From positions 4,960,001-5,024,000 of the forward strand of contig NC_064678.1 of NCBI RefSeq assembly GCF_023278565.1: a stretch of 64,000 nt of DNA, in the 5' to 3' direction. The DNA is from Colletotrichum lupini (Eukaryota; Ascomycota; Sordariomycetes; Glomerellales; Glomerellaceae). Shown in pieces: positions 12,501 to 23,180 of the stretch. Both the position numbers and the translations under genes were made by a program. The notes below the pieces were generated by a model. The model made no database searches. It saw only the letters and a program-made list of their open reading frames with translations, and was not told the origin of the DNA. Positions within the stretch are counted from its first letter, which is position 1. Every line of letters begins with the position of its first letter.

Positions 12501-13921
12501 TTAGGGGTCGACTCTGAGACTGTGGACTCCTCGGGCTTGACTTCATCGGTAACAGGTGCAGCATCCTCTAGTGTAGGTGCGGACTCTTCGGACTTTTCCT
12601 CTGCCGGTGTCTCTGCGGTTGTTTCGGGGACTGCATCAGCAGGTGCATCGGCAGGAGTTGCGTCTCCAGGCTTGCTGTCCGCTTCCTTGTCAGCTTCGGC
12701 TTCAGCCTGTGCCTCAGAAGCCTCGGGAACAGCTTCGGCAGGTGGTGTGTCTTCGGTCTGAGGTTCCGCTGCAATAGGCTCTGCTTGAACTGTTGTGGGC
12801 TCTTCAGTTGCAACCTCCTCAGTGGAAGCTTCAGGTGTAGCCTCTGTTGCCTCGGGGGCCACTTCTGCTGGTGTATCGGCTGCGTTGTCTTGGCTGTCTT
12901 CTGTTGCAACTTCAACAGAAGCTTCAACAGGAGCTTCGGCGGGAGCTGGATCTACAACAGCCGACTCCGTTGCCTCTGCAATGGCCTCAGCAGCGTCTGG
13001 CGATATTTCCGTCGCTACCGTGTCATCGACTTTGGCGTCATCCAGGCTTCGGTTAGCAGCCGACTCAAGTTCAGCTTCGACGGCCGGCGGCTCCTCCTTC
13101 GCCTCAATGATGGTCTCCGGAGGCGGAGCTGGAGCTTCCTCCATCTTTGGCGGTTTGGCGTCCTCTACCGGGGGTGGCGGCGGCGGAGGGGGGATCGACC
13201 TTGAGCTCTCGACCGGCTCTGGTTCGGCGTCTTTTCCGCCCTTGCCCTTCTTTTTTTTCTTCTTTTCTTTCCTCTTGTCCTTTTCCTTGTCCTTTTTGGA
13301 AGATTCCTTCGTCTTCGTCGGAGACACGGGTGCCTCCTCTGCAACGATCTGTTTCTCTTTTATCGGTTCAGGCGTAGGCTCGGGCTCGGGCTCAGGGTCA
13401 AGCTCGGGTTCAAGCTCAGGTTCCGGTTCGGGCTCGGCTTCTACGGGTGGCGGAGGCGGAGGTGGCGGAGGTGCAGCAATTTCCTCCTTTTTGCCCTTCT
13501 TCTTCTTCTTCTTGTCCTTTTTTGAGGATTGTGTCGGCCACTCGTCTTCGGCTATGCCGTTGTCTTGAGGCGGTCCAGGCGTGGGAAGCTCAGGGGCGAC
13601 AGCCGATGGCTCTTCATAGGTGTACTGTGCTGCCTTCTTGTCCTTCTTTGCCTTCTTCTTGCTCTTTTTACTGCTGCTGCTGGCTTGTGCGGGTTGTGAA
13701 GGATACGTCACGCCATTGGCATATACGTCGCCGTCTGTAAGATGAAGGGGTTAGGCGTGCTAATGCAATACTCAAAGCGCAATCTAGCGTGACTTACCAT
13801 TTTCCAGCTCTGAATCTGAAGGTTGGAAATACTGGATGTTGGAGAAATCTTGGGTTTGGACATGGTTCCAATCAAGGTTCTGCCGGTAGGGGCAGAAATC
13901 GACTGGTTCTTCCGAATTCAT
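3560..13921 (-). CDS. Giant Ala/Glu/Pro-rich disordered protein
   Basis: Two exons, complement(3560..13734, 13798..13921), 3432 residues. Exon 1 encodes a non-repetitive N-terminus starting MNSEEPVDFCPYRQ; a 63-nt intron with GTAAGT donor, a CTAAC branch and CAG acceptor joins it in frame to exon 2. From about residue 60 come Lys-rich clusters and poly-Pro/poly-EP runs, then about 2700 residues of Ala, Glu, Pro, Asp and Val repeats, resembling titin PEVK in composition only. Perfect tandem hexapeptides lie near residues 1601-1631 and 2000-2043. A non-repetitive island lies near 1283-1306, Ala-rich hydrophobic stretches near 2185-2205 and 2790-2815, a more complex block near 2839-2976, and then an Arg/Ser/Glu/His-rich region to the basic C-terminus (ends KGVFKRLFN). 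I recognise no catalytic domain. By style it resembles fungal proteins annotated as involucrin-repeat or leashin/septal-pore scaffolds; that link is inference only. A possible 57-nt in-frame intron is at 4825-4881. Confidence 0.85.
4825..4881 (-). other. Candidate in-frame (3n) intron in the giant gene
   Basis: On the minus strand this 57-nt segment has a perfect TACTAAC branch sequence (4841 to 4835) ten bases before a TTTACAG acceptor, and a GTACTA donor, which is weak. Its length is a multiple of three and it has no stop, so the reading frame is open whether or not it is removed. Splicing would delete 19 residues just before the Arg/Glu-rich C-terminal region. The strong branch and acceptor make an intron likely; the weak donor leaves room for retention. 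Confidence 0.45.
7729..7860 (-). repeat. 18-bp tandem repeat encoding EPEAPA units
   Basis: Inside the giant gene, about seven copies of an 18-bp unit encode the hexapeptide EPEAPA or close variants (V or S substitutions). The central copies (about 7747-7820) are identical at DNA level and the outer copies have diverged, a pattern of recent unit duplication. Confidence 0.85.
8965..9054 (-). repeat. Five perfect 18-bp tandem repeats (AEPAAE)
   Basis: Five identical 18-bp copies end to end within the giant gene, encoding AEPAAE-type hexapeptides. Perfect identity at third codon positions indicates recent expansion or homogenisation, so copy number is likely to vary between strains. Confidence 0.9.
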
Positions 13922-16900
13922 GCTTCCAGGACTCGTGGATTATGGGGGTCCTTGTTTCGCAAAAGTTGATCAATGCTGATCCGGGGAGATTGTCTGATGT
14001 TGTCTTTGGCGCACGTGGACGGCTGTCGTTGGCGAGAGATGAGATTGGGAGTTCTTTTCTTGACAAGTTCTCAATTTTCTTGTGATAGTGCGGTGCCCAA
14101 GCCGGAGTAAGAAGTTCGAGTCTCTTGGGCTGGTATCGCGAGACTCAAAAGGATGTATTGTGAGGTATCTTGTCGCCTGTGAGACCGTGTTGTGGTGTAA
14201 ACAACAGACAAAAGTGCAATGGGCAGTTATGACAAGGAAGCAACAGGTTTCTTGTCTCGGCTTGACACTGGATAGAGTTGAGAAATAAGGGACCAAGAGT
14301 GACGAGATGCGTCCCGACTACGACCATCCCAGGAGGACACAATTGGGCCAAACTGTGGGAAGAAAAGTAGATTCTCGAGAAGCAGGGGGGAGCTTTCCCA
14401 GCAGTGCCAAACATCACAAGCATCACTGGTCTGTAGCAGGGTTCAAGGTGCGGGAGTAAGGGGTCCCTGACACAGGCCTACCCCACGCTGTCCCCACGAA
14501 TGGAGACAAATTGTGGCAGTCTCAAAGTCCAAGTGATCACTGTCGTGCGTGCTTGAGGGCCATTGGCTCAAGTGAGGCGGAACAAGCACTGGCGCCACGT
14601 CGCAATTGGGTTGGACTGGGGAGTGCGGTTTCTGGGATTTGGGAGCTTGAGTGATGTGATAAATGATGTGACAAGAGGCGAGGCAGAGGAACAGAATTGG
14701 ACCTGGGACATCAGACGGACAAGGAGACAAGGAGGAGGGTTGATGGCTGCCCAACGACGATGCGATTGGAAGCGAGCGACCAACCCGCATAATGAGACGG
14801 GCTCAACCAGGCCGGGCATGAACGTCGGTGATTTTTTCCCGGGATATGTGGTTTACTTTTTGTGGTCTTGTCCCTTTTCGTAGTCTCATAGGGCCGTACC
14901 TAAGTCTCAAGATGACATACCGCTACCGCCGTACCGTCGAAGTCCATTGATTCTATCGGATGAGTATTGTCGCTTGACTTTTATCTATAGAAGCCAGCAT
15001 CATTGCGGATGACATGGGGGAAAGAAGCCTACGGGTCAGTCTTTGCGGTGAGGCATTGGAATAGACCGAGAGACCACAAAACAACAAGGCGCAGCGCCTG
15101 TCCACCAATGATCTTCATAAAGCGACGATGGATGGATAGTACTGAGGAGGTAAAATGTATTCGTACTTGGCCTGAAAAGGGCTCGAAAGGGCTTAGGCTC
15201 CCCAAGACTCTTCTGAGGACGAGGGAATTTTTTGGGTTCAATGAAGTGTCAATTGTCAAGCATCCCTCCACTCAGCGGCTATGAGCTAATAATTGCTGTG
15301 CTGCGCTGGTCGTCGATTTCCGGCCCAGTGCACTCGCACGCATCGGGCAGCCGGAGCAGGGTAGGTCGATGGGCCGGTCCACTAGGGCCAGGCATATCCT
15401 TGTATGCACAGGTACTCATCGCGCCTGGCGAGACATAAGGAAACGATTGCCGACGGAAAGGTGGTTCCTGGAACATAGTGGAGGGTAAGCCCAACCTTCT
15501 TCCCGTCATTCATGATATTCGAAAGGACTGAGGCTGGGCAAGGGAGAAGCCGCGGTCTGGCCAGAAGTAGTTAGAAGGCGTCGAGAGGCCGTTATGATTG
15601 TGCACATGGCCACTCGCTGACCGGCACTTTCCTTCGATAGACGCTCACCGGCGGCTGGCATGTCAATGGTGGGGGTTGGAGTAGAGCGCGGTTTGTTTCT
15701 CATCGGCCATTAAACCCCCGGTCAGCGAGGTGCAACGTGGCTCGCCTGGGTGAGGCTCGTCTGTGAAGATCCATGCAGTAGAGGCCCGGACCACGGCTGG
15801 CGGGAGGGGCGGATGTGACTGCAGTGACAGTGACAGTAGCACCAGCAGAAGAGTGGTGGGTTTGGATTGGGCGACGGCTTGTAACGGGCTGTTTTCTTCG
15901 GCTGTCTGCGAGGAAGTAGGGAGCAACGTGGGCGTGCAAATGCGAGGAATACAATGCCGCGATGACCATGTCATGTCAGCAAAACGTCTTCCGTGGAACC
16001 ACTTGCTGTGCCATCTAATGTAACCGCCGAATGGAGTGTTCGGGCGAAAATTTTGGTGAGAGGGAGTTGGTAAGGTGGGCGGAGGTTGGGCCGACGTCGA
16101 TATGGGATGGGACGGGATGGCATGGCTCCTCCCGAGGTCAGTGTCTGAGAGGTGCAGTAGCCCAGTCTAGCCCGAGGAGATGCGTACATAGGTTGTGTGC
16201 CGCAACGATGGCGCCGGTGCGATTGGTGCCCTGCAAGAACCCGACTTGGTCCGACTACATGCCACTGGGCATAAGAGAAAGAATCAATGGGGCCGTACAC
16301 GAGTCGGCGGTTGGGCGCTGAGAGGGCGGCAGGCAGCATGGCTGGTGGTATTGGGCGGACCTGAGGACCGATGATCGAAGACTGGTGACCGATGGAGAGA
16401 ATGGGTTGGCAGCAACTGGGCGGGGGAAGCATCGAGGTTGCGAGGGAAGCCATCGCGATTCCGAGGCTGATACGTATACTGATATTACCAGGAAGGTCAA
16501 GTAATCGTCGGGTACATGGTCGTGAACTGAACCAGCTGTTGATCAATGTCGTGAACTGTCACAACGGGCGCTCAATTGCGGTGGATAAGGCTCATCGTCG
16601 ATAGTTTTGTTGTTTATGCGAAAGAAGACCCATCCATGAAAATGTTTGCAGGGAGGCGGAAGAGGGCAGGCCAAGGGAAGAAATTGAGTTGGCAGTCCTG
16701 GCTCCTGACCCGAGCTTTTGCCAGGAAGATGGTTTCACTTTCTTCGGGAAGGAGGCATTGGTCGCTGTCACGTCACAGCCAGCGTGTTGGGAATGACGTT
16801 GCTACACTACCTTAATAAGAGTCACTAACGTGCCTGCCCTCACCGCTGGGAATTTCGGTGTAGCATGTGGCAGGCGCCAACACCTGCAACTTTACAGTGC

Positions 16901-18281
16901 CTGCCCTGGCCATTGATACCTCACGAGCCCACTTAGGTAAGCCCCAGCACCCTGGTAGAACCCGAACAACCAACGACCGGCCTTGAGGCCTGACTCTTTG
17001 AGTTGGCGCATTCCAAGGTTTGGCTCTCAGAAAAAGTTGTGAAGCCTGTCCATAAGTGCTCAAATAAGCCGCGTATGTGGGACTCGATAAGAAGCGTGTA
17101 TCGGTGTCCCCGTCACAGCCCAATATTGTAGGCAAATTCGCCATGAAGGTGATGGAAAATACTTTCAAAGCATCTCGAAAAAAATCCACTCTTCCGGCCC
17201 TCTATATTCTCATTGTGCTGGGCCTTCGAAGGCTCTCCTGACAGCCCAACCGCACTAAATTTCTGGTGCTTCCATCCGCAAGACACCGCAGAAAACTCCG
17301 GTGCCCGTTGACCGAGCTTGCATTGATCGTGTAAGAAAGCCTCATTTGACCTCTTACGATGACCCAGCCCACATCGTGATCACAATGATAAGGTCCCGGA
17401 TTCACATCAAAGATCCTGTCCATAAGTCCATAGAATTACATGAGTCGGAAAGAGGCAGCCGAGTGCTCCGCAGAATCGACACCCGCCACCTACCTCAACA
17501 CAGCAGGTCCGCAACAGTGCCACGGAGGGCAGAGTGATCGTGGGCCACCAGTACTCCGGCTCGCGATCGGTCACTCCTGACGACTGGCGGTGTGCCGAGA
17601 CACGTGAGGAATGGCTCCTGTCCCGGTCCCGGTCGGGTGGGGACCTCTTTGAGACAGCGAACTTGGCACTGCCGGTGGGCCGGCGACAGCATGTCTCGCC
17701 CGCTTCTCGCCCGCTTCTCGCCCGTTTGCTCACCGAACTACACATCGCTCCAACGCGGCAGCGCTTCCGATGCATTAGTCCCCACGTATCTTGTCTTGTC
17801 CGGCAAGGGAAAAGGCGCCAGTGCTGCAATAGCTTCTCAACAACAATCAATATGTCTTCTATGAAAAAAGTGAGGTGTGCGTAGTACTCGTAGACTGTAA
17901 AAAGTGCCACTCCAGCAAACCAGAAAAGCTTGTCAAACTCCCTCCCATCAGCTTCCGCAACCGCGAGATTCCTATCGAATGGCACCCACGTAACCCAAAA
18001 CGCCAACGCCAGTAGACAGGTCTGAGAAAGAGGGGCAGGTAGCTGAGAAACATGTGAAAGAGGACCGCTTCGGAGTCGTATCCCTTGTTGGTAGTGAGCA
18101 TGTTCGTGTATATCGAGTGTGTCGTACGGTATCCACTTCTCTGGGCAGCTGTGATGTTCGACCTGCTTATCCCATCGCGCCGCAATTCTCATGCAAAGCC
18201 TCTAGAAGCTCCATCCCGAACCAGGAATGCTATGCCATCGTTCTCGGCCATCCCCACAGGATCGCCTCACACCTGACTCCT
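13922..18281. other. Gap upstream of the giant gene
   Basis: The first few hundred bases should hold the promoter of the giant minus-strand gene starting at 13921. I find no intact gene in the rest: the longest frames, including 191 codons on the minus strand at 15971-16546, have no recognisable motif and unlikely composition. A possible membrane-protein relic lies at about 17.74-18.19 kb and is listed separately. Confidence 0.45.
17740..18192 (-). pseudogene. Possible relic of a membrane protein
   Basis: A minus-strand frame of this stretch encodes hydrophobic segments reading LLALAFWVTWVPFD and LFWFAGVALFTVYEYYAHLT. The sequence just upstream (TTNKGYDSEAVLF) lies in a different frame. I cannot build a start, splice sites or a full set of membrane helices, so it looks like a frameshifted fragment. 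The pattern weakly recalls loops of RTA1-like seven-helix fungal proteins, but I would not assign a family. A chance open frame is a fair alternative. Confidence 0.2.
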
Positions 18282-19133
18282 TTACATGGCCATCTCCGCC
18301 TGCAGCTTGCGGAGCTCGGCCTCTTCGTCGTCCTCTTCGACAGCTTGCGCCTTGCCTTTGACTGAATTATCACGTCAGTACATCACTCTTATCATGATCT
18401 CAGAACGTGGGATCTCCTTACTTGGTCCGTTCGCGGCGGCAGGCATCTGGTGAACGCGGTCTGACACAGGCACAGTGCCAGTGCCCACCATTTGCTCGTC
18501 CAAAGCCTCCTGCTGCATTTGATCCAGCTCATCCTCCAGGTCCTCGTCGATAATGTTATCGGTCTGGCCCGTTGTGATAGCGTTGACAATTTCCTCGCTA
18601 AGCGCATTTTGTTCGCGGAGATCCTCCCTGTTCTCGTAGTCAGCATTTGTCTTTCGCACTGGCTTACAACCTTCGAAACGTACATTGTTTGGTCCACCTT
18701 GTCCACGGTGAGCTTGCCGTGAATACCCTTCATGGCCTGGCCAGCCTTCTCCATCGCCAACAGCGTCTCGCGGTTGATATTCGCCGACTCGATAGCGTTG
18801 ATTTGGGACTCGAGTGTCGTGATTTGCGAAATAGTCTGTTCGAGGCTGTGTTCGTGGCCCTTCTTGCGACGCAAGGCAGCCTTTGCGGCTATTACGATAT
18901 CCCGTCAGCATCTAGTCTCCCCACAGTCTCGATTGCTCAGATAAGTTACCGTTCTTGTTTGTGTTGACGTTCTTCCTCGCAATAGTATCTTGTTCGTCCA
19001 TCAACGTTTGAAGATGCTTCTCTCTCTTTTGCAGCATATCAAGCTGGACCCTAAGGCCGAGGATTGCATCTTTGGCATCGTTCTTCTTCTTGGCGCCACC
19101 ACCACCGCCAAACCAGCCCCAGACGCCAGACAT
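18282..19133 (-). CDS. SNF7: ESCRT-III subunit Snf7 (Vps32/CHMP4)
   Basis: Four exons, complement(18282..18361, 18422..18627, 18684..18888, 18950..19133), 224 residues. Introns of 60, 56 and 61 nt have GTAAGG, GTACGT and GTAACT donors. Snf7 polymerises on endosomal membranes and, with Vps20, Vps24, Vps2 and the ATPase Vps4, pinches vesicles into multivesicular bodies; in fungi it also serves the ambient-pH (Pal/Rim) pathway. Seen here: a short hydrophobic N-terminus (MSGVWGWFGG) of membrane-anchoring type, long basic helices (QLDMLQKREKHLQ, AALRRKKGHEHSLEQT), the acidic DNIIDEDLEDELDQMQQEAL segment, and the conserved C-terminal helix ELRKLQAEMAM. Length fits the family (yeast about 240). It is divergent from TEN1 with an 867-bp shared upstream region. 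Confidence 0.96.
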
Positions 19134-20000
19134 GATCAGACGTGTTGAAGTTTCGGGTTTGCTAGTATTAATCGAGTAAATCGAATGGATTCCGGTCGTT
19201 TATGAGGTTGTGCGCAGGCAGCGATCGTTCGAAGGCAGCCGTATTCCGGGGTTGCGTGGCACTCGACCGAAGTTTGATGGCGGGGTACCGAAACGGGAAA
19301 CAAGCGGGCACTCGTCGTCGTCAACGAGCTGCAAATTTAGCGAAGGCCTACTGATAGGCGGAGTTGCCAGTAATTTCTATATCACGCGGCGAACACCCGC
19401 GGCTCGCTCAAGTCAAGTTGTCGCCAAGTTGATAGTTGGAAGGCTGATAGATAGAGTCATGTAGGTAGTCGGTAGGTAGGTATGATGCAAGCTCCCGACT
19501 GGCTCAGCGACGCCGTTTAGTGGGCAAGCGATGACGGCGGTTGTGCCCAGCAACACCGCTGCCGCCTGATTTAGCCGCGGTTCAGCCGATCATGTGAGAC
19601 GCCCGCGTGACAGGCCACCTTGGTGGTGACTTCCAAGGTTGATCCAGATAAGACATATCTTATCACCGATAAGTACCTTACCTACCTATCTAAGGTACCT
19701 TACCTAGAGTGCACGCGGCCCAGTGACCAATGTTGCAGCCGCCAGCAGCTGTCGCCATTCACCGTTTCCTTCCGCCTCAGTGAGTAGTTCGTACCTACCT
19801 TTATATCGTATAGGAAGGTAGCTGGGGAAACTACAAAGTTGATTTCACGCACAACGTCCTTCAGACATACACTACCCGGCAGCCTCAGATGATCGTTGTC
19901 TAAATCACTTCATCCACCACCTGACTGGAACTTACCTTCGACTTGGCCAAGCAGTGATGCATATTGTTCGAGGCCTGAGCAACTAACAATCGCCTAAGCC
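19134..20000. promoter_or_regulatory. Divergent upstream region of SNF7 and TEN1
   Basis: This 867-bp interval lies between the start codons of two divergently transcribed genes and must hold both promoters. It carries several AGGTA/TACCT words (19455-19485, 19660-19705, 19790-19820), including overlapping palindromic forms around AAGGTACCTT. I see no clear TATA box at a sensible distance for either gene. Confidence 0.6.
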
Positions 20001-20485
20001 ATGTCTAGAGGCCCGCTGCCTTCTCAGCTTTGTCTCTTGTCAGACTTGCCGGCTCGACCACAGGGCGATAAGGTCAGATTTCTCGGGTGGTAAGTTTTGA
20101 TATTTTTCGCCCACTTCTGACTTTGATCGATGATTCGCTCTCGTCCTATGTCAAAAGTCGTCCGTTGGTAACCATACTAATTGCCATCAGTGTAACTGCG
20201 TACTCGACGCAATCAGCTGTGCTCACGCTAGAGCATAGGTTCCCCAAAGGATCCGATATCAGTGTATTGGTTGACATTCAACTCTTACTCAGTACCATGA
20301 CTTCAAACCAGACACGCATCGGCGAGTGGGTAAATGTGGTTGGCTATCTCACGCCCGCTCCCCCGGGAACGCGGGCCAAAGGGACGACCCGTGAACCACG
20401 TATAGCCGCCGTCCAGGCAATCATGCTCTGGTCCGCTGGCCCTCTCAACCTTCAGCGATACGAAGCTTCCTTCGCAACAACTTGA
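20001..20485 (+). CDS. TEN1: CST telomere-capping subunit Ten1
   Basis: Two exons (20001..20089, 20191..20485), 127 residues. The 101-nt intron has a GTAAGT donor, a TACTAAT branch and a CAG acceptor, and splits a Cys codon. Ten1 is the smallest subunit of the Cdc13/CTC1-Stn1-Ten1 complex that caps telomeric single-stranded overhangs and assists C-strand fill-in; it is a single OB-fold protein. The sequence shows the fungal Ten1 pattern: start MSRGPLPSQLCLLSDLP, then GDKVRFLGCVTAYS, AVLTLEHRFPKG, TRIGEWVNVVGYLTP, and the end VQAIMLWSAGPLNLQRYE, which correspond to successive OB-fold strands. The start is fixed by the conserved N-terminus, before the intron. The assignment rests on recalled family pattern. 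Confidence 0.88.
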
Positions 20486-22652
20486 AGTATAGTCTAGATG
20501 AATCCATGCCACCCGTTGGGGAAGACGAGGCACACTATCTACTACCATAAGCTGCCGCCTGACCTGAGAGGAAGCGGACATTGGCTTCGGTAACAATGTA
20601 GGCAGACGTGTCATGCTCACTACCGCACCCAGGCTCCCGTGTCTCGTCCAATTCGTCACGCATGCCACGAACCAACAGGTATGGATAAGAGATCTTACAT
20701 TGGGACTGAAGATGGGCTTTTCTTTCAGCATTCGCGACCGAGCACGGTCCGAGCATCATGTCAGCCACGCCATCCTGTCAAAGGTTTCCATTGAACAAAC
20801 ATTCTCGGCCCGCATGAATGTGCTACTAGCTCACAGCGACGATTTGGTCCGGTATAAATGCACCTTGTCTATTCTGGAAGGCAAGCACACGCCAATTAGG
20901 TATCTGGTTGAGGAAACGCGTGCTCATGGCATCCGCTGGCGCTGCACTCTGATGCGCGCCTCTTGCAACAATTCCGCATACACATACCAAAAAGGAGCAG
21001 CGCGTAAAGGACCTCGGAGATTTTGCTGTTACCATTGGACCCCCCAAAAAAATGCCAGATGGCAGACTACTGCTGGGTGATTTCGGGACACATACTCTTC
21101 TCGTCCCAATCAAACAAAAATCTGGTTATAATACTGCTTCGTTTCGCCTGACGCCCATCCAGTCAAAAGAACGAGTGTTCGGTCGGGTCCACCGTTTGCT
21201 GCGGCCACCAGGCCACACAACTCGACCCCCCTCACAAGAGACGCGACCTTTTGCGCATGCCTCGAATCATCGAATCCCACAAATTCCTTCCGTATGCATG
21301 AAAGGGCTAACCCGACCGCCTGCAACGCCTTAATATTCAAATGCCTAGATCCAAAGACCTGGCCCAATGCGAGATCTCATTCACCACAGTCGACTCCACC
21401 GATCCACCCGACTTCACTCCCGCCGCCTGTCGTCGTAACGTCGATGTCGCTCGTGGCTTCGGTGTGCGTCATGTCTCCTTTTTGACGAGTCGTTTGACCC
21501 TCGGGATATCACCACCGGCTGATGCAACGGTCTTTTGAGGGGCTTGTCTGCTTCTTGGGCTCTAATGGCCGCCTGGCGCTCCCATATTTCTTTGGACTTC
21601 CTACAGATATCGTCGATCTGCTCCTATATGCAGAGACGATGATCAGCAAATTCTGCACCGCTGAAGAACAAAAGATGGGGGAAAGAACCAAGCGGCAAGC
21701 TCACATCTGTCAAGCAAGGGCCTGGAGTGGTGATGAGGAATCCATCTTCTCCCTGTAGATGCTGTGAGAGGCGTCTCAGTCATCGTGAATGAGATATTCG
21801 CACCTCATTTGTGTACGGCCTGACCGTTGCATCTGGCCCGAGATAATAGGGAAGCTCTTGAGTGATGATCTTCTTGTGAATATCCAACCGGGGGATCCAG
21901 TATCTGTTCATCTCTGTTGACGAAGGCATGGCAGATGTTTGGGCATGGAAAATATGAGCTGTCTGCCTGAGCGCATTGGACGAGCAAGATGGCGCAAGTC
22001 ATCGTGAAATATTGGCGATCAGGAGGAAGAACAAGGTATTTATCTTCGCCAACAATGCGATGATTCGGGGTGCCAATCCTCGTACGCTGCAACGGAGTCG
22101 ATATTACAAGTTCCCCAGGCATGTTATTGCACCAAGCAAGACAAAAGGAGCACTTTGTCTTGCCTTTTCGGCACAGCTCTTGTCGGTATCCTCACCGCTC
22201 CGGCTTCTCAGTCGTCAGAACCTGCCTCTACAAGGCCTGCATGCAAGGACAGACGCCACATACGGCCTTTGCAATGTCGGTTCTCACCAGGGTGGGAACC
22301 CATCCATCTGGGTGTGTTCCACCTTACAGGTTGGGGGTGGTGAGCCTGCAGGAGATAGGCAAAGTGAGGCGGACGGCGGCAACCCCATGACGGTTCGCCT
22401 CACACGTCCGCAATAATCCCGCCACCTGCAACCACGAATCACCGTCGGAAGTCGCTATATGCGTCGGAACGACCTTAATCGAGTCTTTCGATTCTCTCTC
22501 TACTGCACGCCCTTTTTCGAATGGAGTTTCTGTTGGCCATCATTCGCCAGTCACTTCTCGACTATGGATCAATTCGCTGCGAGATCCAGTGACGGGACTA
22601 GGCTGCAGTTTCTGCAGGTCCATCTCATCGCCATCTTCGTTTCCGGACATGC

Positions 22653-23180
22653 TGGAATGGGACCTACCCTCGTGGCTTCCTGGCAAATTCAGCTTCCTTC
22701 ATGGATGAACCCTGGTGGGTAAGGTAAGGCGTCGGTGAATTCTGGCAGCCAAGCGGTGCAGATCATGTCGATCGCCGCTCGCGACTTCGAGGCGAGCATG
22801 CGGGGATGGCGAGCGTCTGCCAGTCATTGCTGACCAGGGTTTCTTATATATCTAGGATCTCGAGTTCTTCAACGATCCAGATGAACCCTGGACCCTTCCC
22901 TTTTCTGTTGGTCCCGGATTTTTGGAACACAAGGCTGCTGCGATCGTCGCCGTCAACACCAGATTCGTCGGCGCTGAAACTGCCGGTGAACAGTAATCAT
23001 AAACAAGTCATCATTTCGACAATACAGCCTTCAAGTTGCTGTAAAGTGGTGTGCACGATGATTTTCCAATCGAATCACACAGCTTCCGACCGTACCGATC
23101 GTAACACTATCCAGCATTATCGGTATCAAAAATGCGTCAACGGGGAACTAGAGAGCCCTTCCAGTACTTGACAGCCGAAT
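22653..23180 (+). pseudogene. Broken gene fragment, family unknown
   Basis: A frame encoding CWNGTYPRGFLANSASFMDE ends at a GTAAGG donor (22719). A CTAG acceptor (ends 22855), preceded by a TGCTGAC branch, restarts the frame as DLEFFNDPDEPWTLPFSVGP and continues to a TAA at about 22994. This junction is phase-consistent and the residues look protein-like. Upstream the frame meets TAG; downstream, coding-like pieces such as REPFQYLTAEYEAFRPGMA are separated by stops. I cannot name a family. It is either a decayed gene or part of a gene with more introns than I could trace. Confidence 0.3.

Noticed and set aside
5040..12761. Long plus-strand open frames (581, 326, 447 and 530 codons) opposite the giant gene
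   Set aside because: They are Ser/Ala/Gly-rich mirror images of the Ala/Glu/Pro repeat codons, lack unique domains or sensible ends, and arise from repeat composition on the opposite strand.
15971..16546. 191-codon minus-strand frame in the 14-18 kb gap
   Set aside because: No motif, odd Ser/Pro/Arg composition, no splice partners or promoter context.
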